IMG/VR virus record: IMGVR_UViG_3300008262_000042
Location: 64,803 to 128,802 of that record
Length of the DNA stretch: 64,000 bases
DNA from: a virus
Reading direction: 5' to 3' (one strand)
Below, piece by piece: positions 1-9,395 of this stretch (position 1 is the stretch's first letter; each line of letters begins with the position of its first letter). The notes beneath the pieces were generated by a model. It saw only the letters and a program-made list of their open reading frames with translations, ran no database searches and was not told where the DNA came from. Both the position numbers and the translations under genes were made by a program.

Positions 1-1396
1 AGTTATCGTAATTAGTTGCTTCACTTACTACTTCACTAACATTTTTTGCATATCCTACTAGATCGATTACAGCGATATTATCTCCTCTTTCTTGTGCTAA
101 AGCAACAATGCTTGCAATTTGAGAAGGCGCATTTTGACTTGTTAGACCAGGTGCAAATATTACATTAAATCTGTAAGCATCTTTATTTTCTAAAAGACTA
201 ATTGCAACGTTATAGTCTGATCTTAATAGACCTTGAATATTGTTAGCAGCGATGTCTGTAGATACAGATGGAATGCTTTCGAAAAGATTTAAAGGCGCTT
301 GATTATAGCAACCATATAAAGCTCCAACAGCTCCACTGAATGATCCATTTACTGAACCTGAACCTACCATAGGTAGATAATTAAAGTATTCAGATTTAGG
401 TTGACCAGTTGAATCGAAGTAATTAGGTGTTGAGTAGTTAACTTGTTTTACTCTAACATACTTACTTTTAACAGGATAGTTACCTGTAGTTTGTAGATAG
501 TAATCTCCGTTTTCATCTGCAACTGCAGTTTCAACTTGATCACCTATTACGTATGCGATATAGTTACTTTGATTTGGATCTAATGATAAGTTAGTCCAAG
601 TTTCTAATATTGTTTTGTTGTTTGTGTAATCATCTCCTCTACGAACGATTAAGCTAAATAATCCAGATCCAGAGTTTGACGATACTACTTCCCATCTTAC
701 GTTTGCGTTAGATCCACTTGGAAGAGCGCCGTTTGTTACAGTTCCACCAGAGTTATTCATTACTTCACCTACAGATATTGTTTCAAGAACAAAAGATGCT
801 GCGTCTGTACCTCCAGAGAAGTTAACTGTAGTGCTTCCTGAAGTATAGAAGTAAGAATTTGCTACTGCTCCTTTTACTGTAGTAACAAAAGTTACATTTG
901 GCGTACTAAATGCAGATGCTGAAATACCTGTAACAGCATTAATAGAACTTGTAGCTCTATTGTAAACGTCTTGAGGTGTAGATCCAGAAAGAGTTATTGA
1001 TGTTCCATTTAAGTTAAGAACATAAGATGCTGCGGCTGCATTAGTTAGATTTAACGTTGCAGATGCAGTTGTACTAAGGAAAGATGGTACTGATGCCGTT
1101 GCTGATGTATATGAACCAGATGCTACTCTAGTAACTATTAAAGAGTCTCCTCCTTGTTCAAAATAGTTTACAGCTGCTAAACTTGTTAAGTACTCATAGT
1201 TTGATCCACCTGATACAAATGAAGCTCCGAATATAGCTTTATAATCTGAATACGAAGTAACAACTGTAGGTTTATTTACTTGTCCTATTACAGTTGGTCC
1301 TACTAATGCGGCTCCTACTTGTACTGGTCCTTGGGTTATTGGTGATAGATCGTTTTCTTGTGAAAAAACGCCTGGGGAAATTAACACTTCACTCAT
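1..1396 (-). CDS. 18: Tail sheath protein, N-terminal part (runs off the left edge)
   Basis: The minus-strand frame from the ATG at 1394-1396 is open to the window edge, about 465 codons. It begins MSEVLISPGVFSQENDLSPI and continues with VGAALVGPTVIGQVNKPT, the N-terminus typical of contractile tail sheath proteins (residues that lead into the handshake and domain I). Later text includes a segment on residues 'APGLTSQNAPSQIASIVALA', matching the sheath domain that precedes the C-terminal contraction domain. The C-terminus is missing. In T4 the sheath gene (18) follows the terminase; here it lies downstream of a 15-kb fibre cluster. An ATATTTAT box lies 20 bases before the start. Sheath identity is strong; assignment to the gp18 lineage is inferred from the rest of the genome. 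Confidence 0.85.
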   Translation of the reverse strand, partial: MSEVLISPGVFSQENDLSPITQGPVQVGAALVGPTVIGQVNKPTVVTSYSDYKAIFGASFVSGGSNYEYLTSLAAVNYFEQGGDSLIVTRVASGSYTSATASVPSFLSTTASATLNLTNAAAASYVLNLNGTSITLSGSTPQDVYNRATSSINAVTGISASAFSTPNVTFVTTVKGAVANSYFYTSGSTTVNFSGGTDAASFVLETISVGEVMNNSGGTVTNGALPSGSNANVRWEVVSSNSGSGLFSLIVRRGDDYTNNKTILETWTNLSLDPNQSNYIAYVIGDQVETAVADENGDYYLQTTGNYPVKSKYVRVKQVNYSTPNYFDSTGQPKSEYFNYLPMVGSGSVNGSFSGAVGALYGCYNQAPLNLFESIPSVSTDIAANNIQGLLRSDYNVAISLLENKDAYRFNVIFAPGLTSQNAPSQIASIVALAQERGDNIAVIDLVGYAKNVSEVVSEATNYDN

Positions 1397-1418
1397 TATA
1401 TATTAGTTTTATCTATCA

Positions 1419-1426
1419 ATAAATAT
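1419..1426 (-). promoter_or_regulatory. ATATTTAT box before the tail sheath gene
   Basis: On the coding strand the site reads tgcATATTTATtga and ends 20 bases before the sheath ATG. It is one of at least 16 sites with the same sequence and the same orientation relative to the gene (see findings). Possible late promoter. Confidence 0.45.
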
Positions 1427-1444
1427 GCAAGATTGCATCAAAAT

Positions 1445-1693
1445 CTATTTAGTAAACTCCCCAGTCTCTACATTTATTGAAATAGTTCCGTACTTATCAG
1501 TTAGCTCTTTTAGTAAATCTTGCTCTTTTTGTTTTGTTTCTATTGCAGATTTTTTAAGCTGATCTACTTGGTTTTGTATAATGATTTTTTGGTATTCTAA
1601 CTCTCCTAGTGCGCTTACTATTTCTATAGTATCTTTTTGTAATAGTTGTAGTCTACCTAGTTCAGATTCAGTTAACTTAGTTGTTTCTGACAT
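1445..1693 (-). CDS. Small coiled-coil protein, unknown function
   Basis: This encodes 82 residues. Residues 10-70 are rich in Leu, Ile, Gln, Lys and Glu with heptad-like spacing, so a helical coiled coil is likely; the last 15 residues (GTISINVETGEF) look like a beta hairpin. No family is recognised. It lies between the sheath gene and a membrane-anchored protein, two bases after the latter, so it is probably part of the same late transcript. A minor virion or tail-assembly role is possible but not shown. Confidence 0.65.
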   Translation of the reverse strand: MSETTKLTESELGRLQLLQKDTIEIVSALGELEYQKIIIQNQVDQLKKSAIETKQKEQDLLKELTDKYGTISINVETGEFTK

Positions 1694-1694
1694 A

Positions 1695-2036
1695 TTATTT
1701 TGTACTTTTTGGTGTAACTTTTTTCTTTTTTGCTTTTGTTGTAGCTTTCTTTGCAGCTTTTTTAGTAGTAGTTGTCTTATTTTCTACTAATGGTATTAAT
1801 ACTTCTGCTGCTTTAGTTTCTTCAATAGGCTTTTCTTCTATTAAAGGTTCTAATAACTTAATAGCTTCATTTTCAGATGATAGTGGTTTTTCTTCTAACT
1901 CTGGATAATAAAACTCGTCTGGGATATTGTTAGTTGGTTCTTTAGGGTCTTCGATATTTACAAAGGGTCTTTGTTTGATTTGCCAAACGATAGCCGCAGC
2001 TATAAAAACGAAGATACCAATTAAAACATAATCCAT
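1695..2036 (-). CDS. Membrane-anchored protein with lysine-rich tail
   Basis: This encodes 113 residues in three parts: an N-terminal hydrophobic segment (about residues 4-20, DYVLIGIFVFIAAAIVW) predicted to span the membrane; an acidic, Pro/Glu-rich middle (25-85); and a strongly basic C-terminus (86-113) of Lys/Ala/Thr repeats such as KKAAKKATTKAKKKK that resembles a histone H1 tail. The topology would place either the acidic linker and basic tail in the cytoplasm (single-pass, N-out) or outside. No family is recognised. An ATATTTAT box lies about 46 bases upstream. Confidence 0.6.
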   Translation of the reverse strand: MDYVLIGIFVFIAAAIVWQIKQRPFVNIEDPKEPTNNIPDEFYYPELEEKPLSSENEAIKLLEPLIEEKPIEETKAAEVLIPLVENKTTTTKKAAKKATTKAKKKKVTPKSTK

Positions 2037-2078
2037 AATTTTTCTTTTTTAATTTTATTAATGTATAAATCTACAATT

Positions 2079-2086
2079 ATAAATAT
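2079..2086 (-). promoter_or_regulatory. ATATTTAT box before the lysine-rich membrane protein gene
   Basis: The coding strand reads gcgtATATTTATaatt, about 50 bases before the start at 2036. It has the same orientation as the other boxes. The intergenic stretch 2037-2106 contains nothing else that I can identify. Confidence 0.4.
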
Positions 2087-2106
2087 ACGCATTTTTTAAA
2101 AAACAC

Positions 2107-3012
2107 CTATTTTATAATATTTTTTATAACTAATGAATCATTTTGAATGCTATTACATCCAAAGGAGTTAGGTCCAATCCACCAAATACCCTCTCTTGTA
2201 TATGATACGCCCATAATTGGAGCTATTGTTCCAGAGCCCGGATTGTACTCAGACTTGAATGCACAAGCAGTATCATATAATGCTTGATGATATAGTCCTA
2301 TAGTATGTCCTGATTCGTGGCTTATAGCTTCTCCTATCTTTTTTTGACTATATCCAAGCAACTTGCTGAATACAAAAGCAGGCACATCAACTCCCCATTT
2401 TATTGATTCTACGTATGCAACACCACCTGCTTGATTAGAGTACCACGAATTGTTTTCTGTTACAATTATTCTTTGTCTTCTTAGCGGACTTGCATTGTTG
2501 TATACAGTGGAATCGGTTGTTATTGTTATATTGAAAAATTTGAAGTCTTTTTGTACTTCTAGTAATATATTTGCTATTTCAGTTGAACTAAGACCTGATG
2601 GTGTACAATAAAAATAATTTCCTCCATACCAATAGGGTGTTTGTACATTAGCACCATCAAAATCTATAAATAATGTCCAAGTTCCTGTTATTACTGTTGA
2701 TGGGAATGGACTTGAATCACATGCGTCTCCAATACCGTCTTTATCGCTATCTTTTTGATCTGGATTGAAAACTCTTGGGCAGTTGTCTTTTGTATTTGCT
2801 ATACCGTCTCTATCTCTGTCTGCTGATATTCTACCTTTTACATACTCAGGTAATATTTCATCTTGCCTACTTGTGTAGTTGTAGTTCCCTTTTTCAAAAT
2901 CACATATTTGGATTTCTCGATTTGGTTTTTGATTTTCCTCTATTAATGCAGGCGTTTTTTTGCAAGTAGCAAACAGTGTTATTGCGACAATAGTAAGAAT
3001 CAAATATCTCAT
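2107..3012 (-). CDS. Secreted lipoprotein metalloprotease (metzincin) with TSP3 calcium repeats
   Basis: This encodes 301 residues. Residues 1-17 form a lipoprotein signal peptide with lipobox LFATC (Cys17) followed by KK. Residues 63-99 hold thrombospondin type-3 / calcium-binding repeats ([14 protein letters not shown], then [11 protein letters not shown]). Residues 232-242 read [11 protein letters not shown], a perfect HExxHxxGxxH zinc site of the metzincin clan, and M267 in APIMGVSY fits the Met-turn. From this I infer an exported, calcium-stabilised zinc endopeptidase anchored in an envelope membrane. It overlaps the DUF1353 gene by four bases, so it is translated with the tail genes. 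Such lipoproteins are common on Bacteroidota chromosomes but unusual on a phage. It is probably a host-derived gene acting on the infected cell surface or on polysaccharide/protein layers. Confidence 0.85.
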   Translation of the reverse strand: MRYLILTIVAITLFATCKKTPALIEENQKPNREIQICDFEKGNYNYTSRQDEILPEYVKGRISADRDRDGIANTKDNCPRVFNPDQKDSDKDGIGDACDSSPFPSTVITGTWTLFIDFDGANVQTPYWYGGNYFYCTPSGLSSTEIANILLEVQKDFKFFNITITTDSTVYNNASPLRRQRIIVTENNSWYSNQAGGVAYVESIKWGVDVPAFVFSKLLGYSQKKIGEAISHESGHTIGLYHQALYDTACAFKSEYNPGSGTIAPIMGVSYTREGIWWIGPNSFGCNSIQNDSLVIKNIIK

Positions 3013-3455
3013 AGTCCTAGAAATTTAATTATTTTTTGTGTAATTTTATACCAAACCCACCATCCAATAGCTCTAACAACAAAGTATCTAACGTAGTTAT
3101 CAAGCTTATTTGAGTTTGTTATGTTGGTCCAAAAAAGCATCTCTTTGTCTACTTGCTTTCTTGTCATATTGTGATCTCTTATAACGTATAGCCTATCATG
3201 TACTAGATAACCAAATAAACCGTCATTAAAAGGTCTTACTATGCTCCACAGCCACTTTGGTACAGTTGACATATCATAAACAAATCCTCTTGGTATTGTG
3301 TATCTTCTTCCTGTACTTAGTGTTACACAGATCGGTTCTGTGATCTTCCAATACTTCTCACTCTTATCTGAGTATACATATGATTGATGTATTAGATCAT
3401 CAGATAATAGCTGCTCTACTACGTTATCTTTTGTTATGAAGTTTGTTCGTTTCAT
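3009..3455 (-). CDS. DUF1353 family protein
   Basis: This encodes 148 residues. The central motif [17 protein letters not shown] (about residues 54-70) followed by [10 protein letters not shown] is the signature of DUF1353, a small family found in many tailed phages, usually near tail genes or lysis genes, with no proven function. The C-terminus ([15 protein letters not shown]) is hydrophobic and may contact a membrane. It overlaps the upstream adhesin gene by four bases (ATGA) and the downstream metalloprotease gene by four bases, so the three are translationally coupled. Confidence 0.8.
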   Translation of the reverse strand: MKRTNFITKDNVVEQLLSDDLIHQSYVYSDKSEKYWKITEPICVTLSTGRRYTIPRGFVYDMSTVPKWLWSIVRPFNDGLFGYLVHDRLYVIRDHNMTRKQVDKEMLFWTNITNSNKLDNYVRYFVVRAIGWWVWYKITQKIIKFLGL

Positions 3456-5287
3456 TTCTTGAATGCTGTTAATAAATATCCGACTATATCTACTGTTGAT
3501 ATGTTTCTTAAACGCTGTGCAAACGGGTCTGTACTTGTTTGGATTTCGTTTGATAGTGATTCCATGCTTAGGATAGCTGACCCAGTTGTATTGTCTATTA
3601 ATACACCGCTTCTAACGTCTTGCGGTGAAGCCATTCTTAATGTACCTGTGTTTCCAGAACCAGGACCGTATGTTGTTCCAAATCTAACGTTTGATGCAGA
3701 TGGTAAATTAGGGAATGTATCTACAGAATATAAAGTTCTATCCTGACCCCCAAAGGTAAAGAATCTTGCTTGTGTTGTTGCAGTATTGTCTAAAAATAGA
3801 TTTTGACAGTATATTGCTTGTTTACCGTTTACGTTTACTATGTTGCCTGCTAGGTTTACTACTGCAGATGCGTTTGTAGATGATATACCGTTTGCTGTAG
3901 CTGATGCTATTACAGAGCCGGATACATTTATGAATATGGCTGATGTGGATGAGATTGCGGCTGCAGCGCCTTGTGCTACTACTGAGCCTGATACTATAAC
4001 TGGGGCTGTTGTGCTAATACCTGCTGCTGCTGAGCCTGATACATCACCTACTATAAAGATTGGTGCTGTAGAGTCTATAGCAACAGATGTTGTTCCACCT
4101 ATCACATTTCCATTCACCCTCATACTAGTGCCAGAGAAAAGAACTCCTTGTATATCACTACGTATTTGTCCACCGGTTATATTACCAGTTATTGTTAATA
4201 TTCCTGCAGTTTGTGATATCCCCCTATTACCACCTCCACTAGCATTAGAACCACCTATTACATTGCCTATAACAATAGTGTTACCATTATTAGATGTAAA
4301 CGCTTCATTACTTGCAATACCTCCATTCTGTTGTGTACCTCCGTTTAGATTTCCAATTATCGTAATGGTACCTGATGATGTTTTTGATATACATTTTGTT
4401 GTGGACGCTACAGTACTTCCTCCTAATCCATTAAAATTACTTCCGGTTATATTAAAATTACAATTACCTGAGTGGAGTATTAATACGTCGCCATTTGATG
4501 CTCTTGGCGTAACAGCTCCACCTAGGGATAATGAGACACTTCCCGTAGTAGCTGTTACTGTTATTAAGTTAGTTGCACCTGCTGATAGCGGTGTTGCTGA
4601 TGTTACGCTACCTGATATGCTACCACTGTTAAAGTTGAATGAGCCTCCTGCTGATATGGCTATTTTGCTAGCTTCCCATAAAGCTAATTCAGCAAGCTGT
4701 ACCCAAACCATACTATTAGTTGCTGTTATGTTTAATCTATAATACCTATAGGCTGTTGTATTTGATAATATAGATGAGTTATAAACAGCATTTGAACCTA
4801 TACCTGTACCCAATGTTACGCTGTCTAAAGTAGTCCATGTAGAACCATCATTACTTCCATCAAACGTCCATACTCTAGGATTTCTATTACCGTCTGATGT
4901 TCCGTAAATGCTATATGCTTTTATTATTCTCGCATCAGCTGCTGAAAAATCAAATGTTAATGTTGCAACTCCGCTTGCTGCACTTGAAGTTCCCCAAAAA
5001 TCTGAAATAACTCTATTGAAAGCTAACCATGCCGCCCCTCCTACTTCGTTTGTGGCAGATGCTGCATAGGGGCTTGGTGTTGAATTACTCGTCATTTGTG
5101 GTGTAGCTACAGCGCTTAGTGAAAAAATATTGTTTAAACTAGTCACTACAGTACTAACATCCATGTTTACAGTAAAACCATTCGTAAATACGTCATCCGA
5201 CCCAGTCGGTATGCCTAATATAGCACCATCGTTCCATGTTGATGTACTACTAAAATTACCACTTGCTACTGCCCATCTTACTGCCAT
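3452..5287 (-). CDS. Tail adhesin, paralogue A (discoidin-like plus beta-helix)
   Basis: This encodes 611 residues. The N-terminus (RWAVASGNFSSTSTWNDG...DDVFTNGFTVNMD) is shared with three other genes here and resembles the first turns of parallel beta-helix adhesins. Residues about 58-205 look like an F5/8 type C (discoidin) carbohydrate-binding domain: ATPQMTSNSTPSPYAAS, WTFDGSNDGSTWTTLD and YRYYRLNITATNS. A Gly/Ser/Thr-rich repeat region follows (GNVIGG, GSV.A and similar units), then a conserved C-terminal module (SNVRFGTTYG, SPQDVRSGVLIDNTTGSA). Most likely a receptor-binding virion protein. Codon pattern leaves long open frames on the other strand, which are shadows. Domain calls are by eye. 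Confidence 0.75.
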   Translation of the reverse strand: MAVRWAVASGNFSSTSTWNDGAILGIPTGSDDVFTNGFTVNMDVSTVVTSLNNIFSLSAVATPQMTSNSTPSPYAASATNEVGGAAWLAFNRVISDFWGTSSAASGVATLTFDFSAADARIIKAYSIYGTSDGNRNPRVWTFDGSNDGSTWTTLDSVTLGTGIGSNAVYNSSILSNTTAYRYYRLNITATNSMVWVQLAELALWEASKIAISAGGSFNFNSGSISGSVTSATPLSAGATNLITVTATTGSVSLSLGGAVTPRASNGDVLILHSGNCNFNITGSNFNGLGGSTVASTTKCISKTSSGTITIIGNLNGGTQQNGGIASNEAFTSNNGNTIVIGNVIGGSNASGGGNRGISQTAGILTITGNITGGQIRSDIQGVLFSGTSMRVNGNVIGGTTSVAIDSTAPIFIVGDVSGSAAAGISTTAPVIVSGSVVAQGAAAAISSTSAIFINVSGSVIASATANGISSTNASAVVNLAGNIVNVNGKQAIYCQNLFLDNTATTQARFFTFGGQDRTLYSVDTFPNLPSASNVRFGTTYGPGSGNTGTLRMASPQDVRSGVLIDNTTGSAILSMESLSNEIQTSTDPFAQRLRNISTVDIVGYLLTAFKK

Positions 5288-5290
5288 ACC

Positions 5291-7127
5291 TTAAAATCCT
5301 CCATTATTAAATCCGGTTAACAATGAGCCAACGGTATCAACCGTAGCTACGTTTCTTAATCTTTGTGCATACGGATCAGCACTAGCGCTTATTGCAGCTA
5401 GGAAATCAGCTGCCGTTAGTGATTGTCCTGTTCCAACTGTGTTGTCTGTTAATACATTTACCCTCACATCGGATGGTGATGGTACAACCATGCTACCTGA
5501 GAGTACGTTTGATGGGCCGAATAGGCTACCGCTTCTAACGTTTGCCGGTGTTGGTTGGTTGGGGAATGTATCTGCAGAGTATAATGTTTTATCTTGACCG
5601 CCTGGTGTGAATAGGCGCCATTGTGTTGTTGCTGTGTCTGAGATGAATAGGTTTTGTGCGAAGATGTATCCCACCGATTGTTGATGATGCTACTACTGTA
5701 CCAGTGACTGTGAATGTTAAGCTAGGCGTACTAGTACTAATTGTTGCACCCGCACCTATTGATCCCCCGGTAACATTACCTATTATGGTAGCGTTATTGT
5801 TCGTTACAAGTCCACCTCCTGCGCTTCCAACTACATTTCCGGTTATACTCACTATGCCTGTTGCATTAATACCATGAGCACCACTTCCTGCTCCTCCAGT
5901 CACAGTACCTGTTACGCTGCCTGATGTTCCTGTGAAGTTGATGCCGTGTGCACTAGTAGCTGTTCCGCCTGTTATATTACCTATTATTGTGAATTGGGAG
6001 GATGCACCTGTTAGTACTATTGCTGGTTGTGCTTGTGCTGTAACATTTCCTGTTATTGTTACATTTCCGGCTGTTTGATTTATACCGTAACTAAGACCGC
6101 TTATGGTACCGCCTCTAACATTTCCTATCACCACAGTATTTCCATTTGTTGAGTTTAATGCGTGTAGGGTATTCTGGTTACCTCCAGTAGAGCCGATTAA
6201 ATCGCCTATTATTGTTATTGTACCAGTTGATGACTTAGATATACAATTTGTACTTGTTACTGATATTGTGTTAACAGCATTGAATATTGTTCCGTTTAAA
6301 TTAAAATTGCAGTTGCCTGAATGGTTAATTAAATTAGCAACACTAATTGCAGGCGCAGTCACAGCACTTCCCAAACTCAACGTCACAGTACTACCCGTCG
6401 CAGCAGTCACCTGTATTAGGTTAGTTGCACCTGCTGATAGTGCTGCTGTGGTTGATGTTACACTGCCCGATATACTACCGCTGTTGAAGATGAATGAGCC
6501 ACCTGCTGCTAGTGCTGCTGTGCCTCGTTCGTAGAGTTCTATCTCTGCTACAGATGTACTCACGTTTCCACCGTTAGCCGATATGTTCAACCTATAGTAC
6601 CTATAGCCTACTGAGTTACCTATAGACGCTACAGAGTAGTTTCCACTCGCTACAATTGCAGATGCTTGTGTAACAGTGTGTAAGACAGTCCAAGATGAGT
6701 TATCGTTGCTTCCTTCTAATGTCCAGTTTCGAGGATTTTGAACTTGAGTTGAAGAACCGAAAACTGTATAACCGTCTATAACAACAGAACTGCCACTACC
6801 AAAATCCATCGATATCCAGCCTGACATACCTGTACCAAGCGCAGTTGTTGTGGTATTTCTATCAAATGCTTGCCAAGCAGATGCAGCAAAACTTGAAGCA
6901 GCAACATATGGACTGGGTGCTATGTTTGATGTCATTTGCGGTGTAGCAATAGTCCTTGCTCTAGCTGTACTATTCAAACTAATAGCAGTAAATGACTGAT
7001 CAATATTAATGTTATTATTATTTGCCCATATATCATCAGAAGCAGTAGGAAACCCTAACGATCCGCTATCGTTCCATATTGCTAAATTGCTAAAATTACC
7101 TGATGCTACTGCCCATCTTATTGGCAT
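5291..7127 (-). pseudogene. Tail adhesin, paralogue B, broken by a frameshifting deletion
   Basis: The same architecture as paralogue A starts at 7127 (RWAVASGNFSNLAIWNDSG, discoidin-like region, repeats) but the frame breaks near 5670-5690. After GTVVASSTIGG the first frame runs into unrelated sequence and stops at 5589, while the family C-terminus (YIFAQNLFISDTATTQ, then SPSDVRVNVLTDNT) continues in another frame down to 5291. Compared with the other three copies, about 25 codons are also missing at the join, so this looks like an out-of-frame deletion and not a one-base reading error. A GTG at 5674 could start the C-terminal piece on its own. Confidence 0.7.
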
Positions 7128-7130
7128 ATC

Positions 7131-7436
7131 TTATAATCCTTTACCGTTTATGAAATACTGTATTGCTCCCATTATTTGTGATACTGCTTGTCCTAGCACC
7201 ATATCACCTTCATCGATATCTTTAAACACATCTAGATACACTACGTTCTTAGCTTGATCGTCTAAGAATTCAAAGCCACCACCGTCTGCTGGATCTACTT
7301 CTCTATATGGTGTTAGCTTTAATGCTATTGAACCACCAATATAGTCTTCCACTAGCGGTGAAACAGCTAAGTTTACGCTTAGATATGGATATGTGTGTCC
7401 GTTTTGGTTGATTGGTTGTGTTGATGTTATTGGCAT
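7131..7436 (-). CDS. Hypothetical tail-cluster protein
   Basis: This encodes 101 residues, starting MPITSTQPINQNGHTYPYLS. The sequence looks like a small beta-rich domain with an acidic middle (FEFLDDQAKNVVYLDVFKDIDEGD) and a helical end. No family is recognised. It sits three bases before adhesin paralogue B and follows another small gene, in the same orientation, so it probably belongs to the fibre operon. It could be a fibre connector or chaperone, but nothing in the sequence shows this. Confidence 0.6.
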   Translation of the reverse strand: MPITSTQPINQNGHTYPYLSVNLAVSPLVEDYIGGSIALKLTPYREVDPADGGGFEFLDDQAKNVVYLDVFKDIDEGDMVLGQAVSQIMGAIQYFINGKGL

Positions 7437-7442
7437 ATAATA

Positions 7443-7724
7443 TTATTTATCTTTTAATCTTGCTTTACCTGTTCCTGATTCTAATAATCCTTCTTCTGAC
7501 CATCTTTCGTAATCTTCTATTTCATCTGGTATGCTGTCTACTATTTTTACATCTTGTCCTCCCATAGCCCAGCTCATTCTTAAAATTGTTTTACCATGTA
7601 CACACTCGTCTAGATTGTACTTAATCATAGAGAAATATTCATAATTCTCATCATAAATATGATACTCGATGCAACTGAATGCCATTGCTCCTCTGCCAGT
7701 TGAAAATTTTGCTTTTAATGCCAT
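7443..7724 (-). CDS. Hypothetical tail-cluster protein
   Basis: This encodes 93 residues. Its N-terminus is beta-like (MALKAKFSTGRGAMAFSCIEYHIYD) and the C-terminus is acidic then basic (DEIEDYERWSEEGLLESGTGKARLKDK). The family is not recognised. Seven bases separate it from the next gene. A degenerate box (ATATTCAT on the coding strand, near 7747-7754) precedes it. Expressed with fibre genes by context only. Confidence 0.6.
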   Translation of the reverse strand: MALKAKFSTGRGAMAFSCIEYHIYDENYEYFSMIKYNLDECVHGKTILRMSWAMGGQDVKIVDSIPDEIEDYERWSEEGLLESGTGKARLKDK

Positions 7725-7744
7725 AATAATTTGTTTTTAGTTTA

Positions 7745-8047
7745 TTATGAATATATGGTAGAATGCCTATTGTCCCAAACAGCATTTGATGCTGATGCTA
7801 CATTCACAGCACCTGACTGCGAAACAAACAAGCGTGTTATGTTCCAAACAGGATCTGATGTTACTGAACCAGTAAACGCTACACCTGCATAAGCGAAGCT
7901 TCCACTTGAATCGTACAGTCTAGTTGGATATATTTTGTTGTCGATGTAGGTACGTGTAGCACGCTGTGATGCTACTAGATAGTCACTATTTGCTGTCATC
8001 TGTGTATCTACATCTACCGCTATTCCTCTTGTTGTTCCTTGTGCCAT
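7745..8047 (-). CDS. Small virion-type protein of the MAQGT pair (copy 1)
   Basis: This encodes 100 residues, beginning MAQGTTRGIAVDVDTQM. It is a paralogue of the gene at 11266-11499: both start MAQGT and share the C-terminal run 'SDxVWxITRLxxSxSGxV', ending in 'W.NRxSxIYS'. Each copy stands directly downstream of a large adhesin (paralogues C and D respectively lie beside them). It may be a small cap or connector for the neighbouring fibre, but this is inference from position. An ATATTTAT box ends 13 bases before its ATG. Confidence 0.65.
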   Translation of the reverse strand: MAQGTTRGIAVDVDTQMTANSDYLVASQRATRTYIDNKIYPTRLYDSSGSFAYAGVAFTGSVTSDPVWNITRLFVSQSGAVNVASASNAVWDNRHSTIYS

Positions 8048-8055
8048 AGTTTTTA

Positions 8056-9390
8056 CTATAATAAATATGAAGCTATTTGAGCGCCTGTTGTGCCAGTAGT
8101 TGATACCCTAGCTAGGCGATAACCAATACTCCCTGTTTCTGTCATTTGTGATAAGTCTCTACCCCACACTGCATTTTGCAGTTGTGCTGCAGTTAATACA
8201 GCGCTGCCTGTTGTATTATCTGTTAGTGTACCAGCTATTACTGCTGTTGCAGGCGGCATTTTAAGCGATCCTGATACTGTGCCGTCTGCGTATGTTGTAC
8301 CTTGACGTATGTCTGATGCTGATGGGTAGAATGCTAGGCGCTCTGGTGAATAAAGTATTATGTCGTTGAAATCCCAATATGTGTTTGCATCTGCTGTTAG
8401 TACCATATCTACACATTGAACGGCCATCGTGTTATTTGTGTTGATAAACGGTCCTGTGAAGATGTTTGTTGCTGCAGCGCTAGTTGAAACAACCGCCGGT
8501 GATGCAGAGTTTGCAGTTACACTTCCATTAATTGTTAGTAGCGTGTTAGATATTGAATACACCGATGGTCCTCCAGAACTAGCGGTTACGTTTCCTGTTA
8601 TTACATTGGTAGATGCCGCTGTAAATATTACAATACCTGTTCCTCCAATGATATTTCCATTTACAGTCAATAGTATACCGGCCTGTAAAAATATACTAGC
8701 ATGAAGTGATGTAGAGGTAGCAAAATAAAAGACACCGGGCGCATTAACAGCACCGTTTACGGTTAAATTACCTCCAGTTATTCTAATCATACTACATGAT
8801 CCACCGCTATTAGTAATACCTCCACCTAATATACTATTAATAACACCGTTTATAATAACGTCCCCAGCTGAGGATAGTATTAGATTAATAACAGAGAATC
8901 CTGAAGAGCTATTATTGAGACTTAGATTACCGTTTATTGTTAAAGTGCCGTTACCTGTTTTACTTATCCCAGAGTATCCATTTGAGTTACCACCAACTGT
9001 TGTAAGAGATAAACTAGGCGCTGTAAGTATTACATTACCATTACCTGTAATATTGATATTGATAATACCTACAGTTGTTGAAAATATAATTGGATCTACT
9101 GATATTAAGGTTGCATCACCACTGGCATTTGCAAATATTATTGCATTTGTTGTTCCGAAGGTAACGCTTGTCACATTTCCTATAACACCTGCTGTATTAA
9201 AATTAAATACGCCTCCTATAGTACCACCGCTTCTTTGCGTATTTCTTATTGTAGCAACAGTAAAGCTTTCATCTACGTTCAATGTCTTACCATCAGCATA
9301 CACATCATCTCCAGCAACAGGTTTTGTTCCTCCGTTCCAGTTTGCGGCATTGCTCCAGTTACCGTTTGCTAAAGGCCATTTATCAGGCAT
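8056..9390 (-). CDS. Tail adhesin, paralogue C (lacks the discoidin-like domain)
   Basis: This encodes 444 residues. The N-terminus (KWPLANGNWSNAANWNGG, then DDVYADGKTLNVDESFTV) and C-terminus (SASDIRQGTTYADG, GTLTDNTTGSAVLT) match the other adhesins, but the discoidin-like block present in paralogues A, B and D is absent. Residues 60-310 are short beta-strand repeats (GNVTAS, INGVIN, LTVNGNIIGG) consistent with a beta-helix. Comparison of the copies suggests domain loss or gain in this locus. The 3' end contains the box that precedes the next gene. Confidence 0.75.
   Translation of the reverse strand: MPDKWPLANGNWSNAANWNGGTKPVAGDDVYADGKTLNVDESFTVATIRNTQRSGGTIGGVFNFNTAGVIGNVTSVTFGTTNAIIFANASGDATLISVDPIIFSTTVGIININITGNGNVILTAPSLSLTTVGGNSNGYSGISKTGNGTLTINGNLSLNNSSSGFSVINLILSSAGDVIINGVINSILGGGITNSGGSCSMIRITGGNLTVNGAVNAPGVFYFATSTSLHASIFLQAGILLTVNGNIIGGTGIVIFTAASTNVITGNVTASSGGPSVYSISNTLLTINGSVTANSASPAVVSTSAAATNIFTGPFINTNNTMAVQCVDMVLTADANTYWDFNDIILYSPERLAFYPSASDIRQGTTYADGTVSGSLKMPPATAVIAGTLTDNTTGSAVLTAAQLQNAVWGRDLSQMTETGSIGYRLARVSTTGTTGAQIASYLL
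8061..8068 (-). promoter_or_regulatory. ATATTTAT box before MAQGT copy 1
   Basis: The coding strand reads cttcATATTTATtatag and ends 13 bases before the ATG at 8047, inside the last codons of adhesin paralogue C. Confidence 0.4.
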
Positions 9391-9395
9391 ACTAC

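Noticed and set aside
3840-4742. A 300-codon open frame on the plus strand opposite adhesin A, and similar long plus-strand frames opposite the other adhesins and fibres
   Set aside because: The Gly/Ser/Thr/Ala-rich fibre genes rarely produce stops on the opposite strand. The translations are Pro/Val/Ala-rich without domain features, and gene order is all minus strand here.
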